DNA of 64,000 bases from Panonychus citri (Eukaryota > Arthropoda > Arachnida > Trombidiformes > Tetranychidae): positions 186,001 through 250,000 of the forward strand of contig NW_026515541.1 in NCBI RefSeq assembly GCF_014898815.1, written 5' to 3'. Below the pieces are notes generated by a model. The model had not been told where the DNA came from. It worked only from the letters and a program-made list of their open reading frames with translations, and made no database searches. Positions within the stretch are counted from its first letter, which is position 1, and every line of letters starts with the position of its first letter. The position numbers were made by a program, and so were the translations under genes. Shown here in pieces: positions 59,266 to 64,000 of the stretch.

Positions 59266-59348
59266 AAGTAGAAGAACGAACTGTTCAATTGTTCTGATAC
59301 GAATGTTTTCAGTCTGAGGACAATCAAGGAAAGAATGCGGTCGAATTA
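59266..59348 (+). pseudogene. Decayed fragment copied from the BTB gene tail
   Basis: AGAACGAACTGTTC…TTTTCAGTC…CAAGGAAAG resembles 58757-58830 (AGAACGAACTGTTCCGATT…TTTCCAGTCC…CAAGAGAAAG), with a short insertion. The match is short but begins with 14 identical bases and keeps order. It lies about 500 bp downstream of its parent in the same orientation. Confidence 0.5.
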
Positions 59349-59591
59349 GTGTTGCGATGATACTTTACTTTTGAGTAATAGTATCGATACTTAAAAGGTG
59401 AATAATCAACGGAAAAGAATCAGACTAAAGCTGAAAAAGTTTAGAATTTCGTCATTTTGGATTACTGGTTCGATTTGCGGTCAAAACACTTTAAATATCG
59501 AGTATTACTTGATTTTACTCAATAGTATCGATACTTTTTTTCGAGTACTAATACTTTCGATCAATACTTTTCTCAAGTATCGCGCAACACT
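59349..59591. mobile_element. Small foldback/MITE-like element with GTGTTGCG termini
   Basis: The left end GTGTTGCGATGATACTT and the right end AAGTATCGCGCAACAC are inverted repeats with two mismatches. Inside, the 12-bp palindrome AGTATCGATACT occurs twice (59380-59391 and 59524-59535). The element is bracketed by the near-identical direct repeats CGGTCGAATTA (59338-59348) and CGGTCGAACTA (59592-59602). At about 243 bp with no coding capacity, it looks like a non-autonomous DNA element or foldback repeat; the family is unknown. Confidence 0.6.
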
Positions 59592-59602
59592 CGGTCGAAC
59601 TA

Positions 59603-61583
59603 GATTAAATTAGAATTCAAAAGGATTTGAAATCTCGAACTCTCAACTTTTAACTTGAAAGTTTTGTTCTTTTTCTGTCGCCATCTATTGGTGAGAAAAC
59701 TAAACAGGTAAACAAAAACATCGGAGGAGGAAAGATTAACTTTCTTCGCTCCTGATAAATTTTAATTTGATTAACTTTACCTGTGAATTTAAAATTAAAA
59801 TTTGTGTTATTATTGTCCATCTTATCACATGGACCAAGTCGATACCAAAATTATGATAGTTCAACAGTTTCTTTAGTTGTTTTTCTTGTTACCTTAAAAC
59901 TGAGCTATTATTGTGTCGTAATAACCTCAACCATTTCGTTTTCTTGGTAAGTTCTGTTAGATACAATTTTCTTTCTTATTTCAGAATTATTATTTGAATA
60001 GAATGAAATTCTAATCTTATTTTATTTATTTTCTCCTTTTCATGAAAAAGCAATGAGTTAAACTATCTTTGGACCTGATTTTCACCCTTGTCACAAACAA
60101 TTGGCACCTAATATTTCAACTTTAATCAAATTATATACAATACAAAAAAAACAAAACTGGATCGCTACTCATTTTCACATAGGGAATCAAAGGAATTTTT
60201 AAATTGATAATTAAAAAATAAATGTATTATTAATATATTTTTTGTAAACTGAGCGTCGTTAGCGTTTGGTAGTACGGCGGGAAAATGCTTAAAGCATTTG
60301 TCCGAGGAGAGGATTGAACAATAAAAGAACTCGAACTAATTGAGATTTTCCATTTTGAAAATGACAATAATTTCACGATTTGAATGGTTCATAATTCATT
60401 CAGAAATATTATTCTTCCTCTTTACGTTGACTGATTGATGAATAAATCGTTTTCCTGTTTATGATTAGAGAAACTTGATTTCAGGTCTAACTGTAAATCT
60501 ACAAATACAATAGAAATTAAATTCTCAAATAATCTGATTTCATATCGTCTACAAATGATTGTTACAATTTGTTGTTAATAATTTTTCAATCACGATTGTT
60601 TATCAAAAGGCTTAACAATCATCCATTTGATTTTTGAAAACTTCTACAGCATATTGATTATGATTACTATCTTATTGTCACCTTCAAGTTAATCGGCTCT
60701 CAAATAGCCAATTCGTGATAGGAAAAGCTATTAAATCATTTCATGAGTGACAATCAGCATGCAACACTCAGACCAACAACAGAGATACAGTTGAATTGAA
60801 TTTATCGTTTTTCAAAGTACAATCAACAATCAAAAGACAATTGTAATGAGAAATGAATTTACTGTAGACCATCATCTTCATCTCTGTGTTTAAGCCCATC
60901 AACTTGAGCCCAATATCAAGCCGAAACTTAAATCAACTCGAAAGATCAGCTATTGTAACGATCGAGTCTCAATTTCAGTTCAATTCATCAGAACTTTTAA
61001 CATGTAATTATCTCTAAAAGCAGCAATCAAATCAAAGAAAGTTGTATTTTGACACGAGCGTATTAACTTTGACCCTAAAATTGATTTGGTGTCATTTCCT
61101 CAATGGCCAATTTTCCCCATTCTTTATGATATCCTCTTTATTATCATCTATTATTTTTTATCGGTTATTAATTGTTGTTGTTTTTTTATTATTGTTGAAG
61201 ATGAGCAAGTGATTAAGATTATGATTAGTTTAAGAATTAGTAGTTGGTTAATAGTGCGTATTCAATATTGTTATCCCGATTGTTCATTCCAGTGAAAAGG
61301 GGACAACCTTTTAACTGATTAATAATTAATTGCTTGTTATTTTTTAAAGTTAATTATCAACTGAAATTAACGTTAATTGTAGGAAGCATAATTATATGGA
61401 TAATGAATATATGTATACATGTAGACGTTGAATTGTTAACAATCAAGGTTAATAAGAAATCGTAAGTAATCAAAATTTTCAATTCGATAGACGAAAAAAG
61501 AGAGATAACAATTTACCGTTATTTTTATCAGTACTTTTTGCTTCGTAAGTTGTTTGTCTGAGTTTCTCTTTCTTCTCACTTAC

Positions 61584-61588
<5 letters not shown>
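59603..61588. other. Intergenic region with a GC-richer island
   Basis: Mostly AT-rich without exons. A short island at about 60248-60330 (GCGTCGTTAGCGTTTGG, GTACGGCGGG) stands out. A splice-like donor TTTTCTTG|GTAAGTTC at about 59948 may mark a non-coding first exon of a plus-strand gene such as troponin I. Confidence 0.35.

Positions 61589-61639
<51 letters not shown>
61589..61639 (+). repeat. (GA)n microsatellite
   Basis: About 25 GA units upstream of the troponin I gene. Confidence 0.92.
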
Positions 61640-61642
<3 letters not shown>

Positions 61643-61773
61643 TTCGAACTTTTTTTGTTCGAATTTTTTTCAGTCGATTTTCTGTTGACAAAACTTTCTT
61701 GTTTCTTTTTTCTGTTTCGAATTCAAGGTTGACTTTTTGTACCAGAACCTTTTTTTTCTCGAGATTCGTATCA

Positions 61774-61905
61774 ATGTTTTTCTATCTCTTTCAAATTCTC
61801 AATTTAGATGATACACTTGACCAACTCATTCTCGAGGGAAGTAGCGGTCAAGTGAATCTAATAACGTTACGAGGTTCTATTACTATTGTTTTAGGAAATT
61901 GACAA
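61774..61905 (+). other. Possible short coding exon upstream of troponin I
   Basis: A 42-codon frame from ATG 61774 to a stop just after 61902 ends with LILEGSSGQVNLITLRGSITIVLGN-like sequence using codons normal for real genes here. A usable acceptor (TCAATTTAG, ending at 61807) lies inside it, so it may instead be the terminal exon of an unseen gene. I do not recognise it. Confidence 0.25.
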
Positions 61906-62640
61906 AGTTTGAGCAGATAAATGGTTCGTTAATTATTGTTAATTGCTGGTTAATGATTAGAAATGACGGTGAGAATATAAATAAACAATCAGAGAAATGA
62001 TCTCAATCAAAAATGAGAAACTGAATCTTACAGATTATCAGAAATTGAGGAAAGATGATGAAGATGGAAGATGATGAGAAACTGGAAGAAAGAGATTAAC
62101 CAAATTGATGAAAGAATAAAAACAATTTCCTCTTTCTTTTTGTCTCTCTTTCTTTTTTTCATCTTCCTTGTCTTCCTTTTCTTTTTTAAGTAACGTTCTC
62201 ATCTCTTCACTCTGATTGTTGCCAAAAAAATCATAACGTTTTGATTGCAATCCGATAAGTTTTCATCTCGAATCTTAGATTAACAATCGATGGTAAATTG
62301 TTTAGACCAATAATTCTGACAAAATCAATATAATCAACGAATTGACTTGGTTATGTTTAAAAGTAGATCGAAAATATTCACAAAGGGATAAAGGAAAAGA
62401 TGAAGATGGAGATACAGTGAAAGAAAAGGGGGGTGATAATATTGGAAGATGAAAAGTTAATCCAAAGATAAGCTCAGAATAGATTATCGAATTGGAATCG
62501 AAATTTTTTCCACTAATCTGAGCCACTTTTCACATCATTATCAATCATCGAGTCTCTTTGTTGAATATTCAAGTGATTAACTAGTTGATTTAACGATTGT
62601 TTCAAATTCACTTGAAAAAAAGTGATAATCAATCATCATT

Positions 62641-63685
62641 ATGGTGAGTAAAATAAATTACAGTTACTTTGATTATCTGGGTGATTTATTGTGTTCCGTT
62701 TTGACTTGTGAACAATTTAGGATGATCGTGAGAAAAGAAAGGCCGAAGTTCGAGCTCGGCTCGAACAAGCAGCCGCTGCGACCAAGAAAAAGAAAGGGTT
62801 TATGACCCCGGCTCGTAAGAAGAGACTTCGAGTAAGTAAATGAGACGAATTAGTTAATTGTTCAAGTGAGAAATTAAATCGTTAATTGGTTATACGTTTA
62901 GGCTTTGTTGAGGAAAAAAGCGGCTGAGGAGCTGAAACGGGAACAGGAAAGAAGAGCCGAGGAGAGACGCCGAGCCATCAGATCGCGATGTGGTGAACCT
63001 CACGATCTAGAGGAAGCTAATGAAGGTAAATCTAATTAAATCCCAATAGATGATTAACACACCAACGCACTAATTGTCTTCCAATGTTAATTGTTCTCTC
63101 CCAACGAAGCTGAATTAACACAAATCGTTAAAGAATATTATAAACACGTTGCTAAACTCGAAGACGAAAAATATGATCTCGAATACGATGTTAATAAGAA
63201 AGAGTTCGAGGTAATTAAGTTCTAATTTGTTAATTGTTCGATCCTCGACTGATTAATCTTTTAATCACTCTTCTTCTAATTGTTATCATTGTTACAGATT
63301 CGTGAGCTCGCTGCTAAAGTAAATGATATTCAAGGACGATTGTAAGATTAATTATCGAGTTTATTTTGTTTTCGAAATTTTTTCAATCTTTCTAATTACT
63401 TTTCTTTTTTCTCAATTATTAATTAACCAGTATTAAACCACCACTAAAGAAAGTGTCCAAAACGGCTCAACAGTAAGTGCTAATTGTTTTCTTTTAAAAA
63501 ACATTGGAAAAACAATAAAATTAACTTTTTCATTCTGATTGTTAACAATTAGGATGGAAAAGATTCGGATGTTCACTGCTAAAGTATCGCAAATGGACTA
63601 TCGTTCGGGACTGAAACAGGTCAAAAAGTACGATTTCGATGATAAGGCCGCAAAGAAAGAGGACTTATCTAAAGAACCCGCTTCT
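62641..63685 (+). CDS. Troponin I (3' end outside window)
   Basis: Exons 62641-62643 (the ATG alone), 62721-62831, 62902-63025, 63110-63210, 63298-63341, 63431-63472 and 63553-63685, then a donor TCT|GTAAGT, so at least one exon lies beyond the window. Troponin I is the inhibitory subunit of the troponin complex on muscle thin filaments. Seen in order: DDREKRKAEVRARLEQAA, the conserved block FMTPARKKRLRALLRKKAAEEL, and LEEANEAELTQIVKEYYKHV with EDEKYDLEYDVNKKEFEIREL (troponin T/C-binding helices). The inhibitory/actin-binding region follows (KVNDIQGRFIKPPLKKVSKTAQQ), then MFTAKVSQMDYRSGLKQVKKYDF. At least 198 residues are present. Arthropod troponin I genes commonly have an ATG at the end of the first exon and alternative exons in the inhibitory region. 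Confidence 0.93.
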
Positions 63686-64000
63686 GTAAGTTAATCATCA
63701 ATCGACAATTAACTTTATCCTTTGAGAACTTCTGATAGTCTCACTAGATGGCGACACTAAATTCTAATTCTATTCAAAGTTTACAATTAAATTTCTTTTC
63801 GTTAATTGTTGTAATTAGATTAACCAATTAACAGTAAGATATGATCAGATTGAGGAAGTTTTCAACTTGACAATTAGTTAATTGATTTTAAACGAAACCG
63901 AATCGCCATTGGGTGAATAATATCAATTGTTACTTTTAATTTCTCAAGTTGAACTTTAATCAATTCGAGATTAATTGTTAACTTGAGTACTTAATCAACT

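Noticed and set aside
59600..60760. Possible tRNA-like boxes (for example GGATTGAAC near 60312)
   Set aside because: No matching acceptor stem or anticodon arm could be drawn by eye.
1..64000. CRISPR arrays, bacterial operons, insertion sequences or a mitochondrial insert
   Set aside because: The window is plainly nuclear eukaryotic DNA with spliced genes. I saw no regularly spaced repeats, transposase genes or mitochondrial genes.
1..64000. Endogenous viral elements or retrotransposon ORFs
   Set aside because: No reverse transcriptase, gag, integrase or capsid-like frame was recognised in any frame.

Overview
The window is nuclear DNA of an invertebrate animal. It is AT-rich, with compact genes split by many short introns (mostly 50-300 bp, GT...AG, donors usually GTAAGT or GTAATT), and the intergenic and intronic DNA is full of TTGATTGT/CAATTAA-type words and (GAT)n, (GA)n and (CT)n tracts. 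The gene set is arthropod-like: troponin I, a BTB 'PIVILKDV' exon, a kainate-type glutamate receptor and a trypsin resembling mite group-3 proteases. A mite, possibly a spider mite, is my inference; nothing in the sequence proves the species.

Layout. 1-7.4 kb: no gene recognised. 7.4-7.9 kb (+): one or two orphan terminal exons. 9.0-11.1 kb (-): neurensin-like two-TM vesicle protein, 3 exons. 11.8-12.7 kb (-): secreted trypsin. 13.1-15.0 kb (-): unrecognised secreted, probably GPI-anchored protein made of three six-cysteine repeats. 15.4-16.1 kb: a decayed composite of neighbouring gene pieces between direct repeats. 16.3-17.5 kb (-): PIG-M mannosyltransferase, head-to-head with UTP21/WDR36 (+, 17.8-21.2 kb). 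21.5-24.8 kb (+): DNAJC16-type J protein. 26.9-28.7 kb (-): bromodomain protein. 29.2-29.8 kb: decayed DNAJC16 copy. 29.9-31.2 kb (+): two-pore K+ channel. 32.5-33.2 kb (-): Lifeguard/TMBIM, divergent from NAC-beta/BTF3 (+, 34.6-35.5 kb). 36.5-37.9 kb (+): TFG. 38.4-40.4 kb (+): MRE11. 40.8-41.5 kb (-): CD2BP2-like protein without its GYF domain. 42.0-43.2 kb (-): TPBG/5T4-like LRR receptor. 45.4-46.7 kb (+): AMSH/STAMBP deubiquitinase. 48.0-56.2 kb (+): kainate-type ionotropic glutamate receptor. 57.4-58.0 kb (+): acidic Ser-Gly-rich secreted protein in two frames. 58.4-59.0 kb (+): second half of a BTB protein. 59.3-59.6 kb: small foldback element beside a decayed BTB copy. 62.6 kb to the end (+): troponin I, cut by the window edge.

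The genes are mostly unrelated housekeeping and neuronal/muscle loci; there is no operon. Two themes stand out. First, partial decayed copies of local genes (UTP21, the Cys-repeat gene, DNAJC16, the BTB gene) lie within a few kb of their parents and keep intron sequence, so they arose by local DNA duplication rather than retroposition. Second, several otherwise sound genes contain single-base frame breaks (MRE11 in a C run, UTP21 in an A run, probably the Cys-repeat gene and the 57.4 kb gene). This points to consensus errors in the assembly, or else several genes broken in this lineage. All exon boundaries were worked out by eye from splice signals and reading phase.
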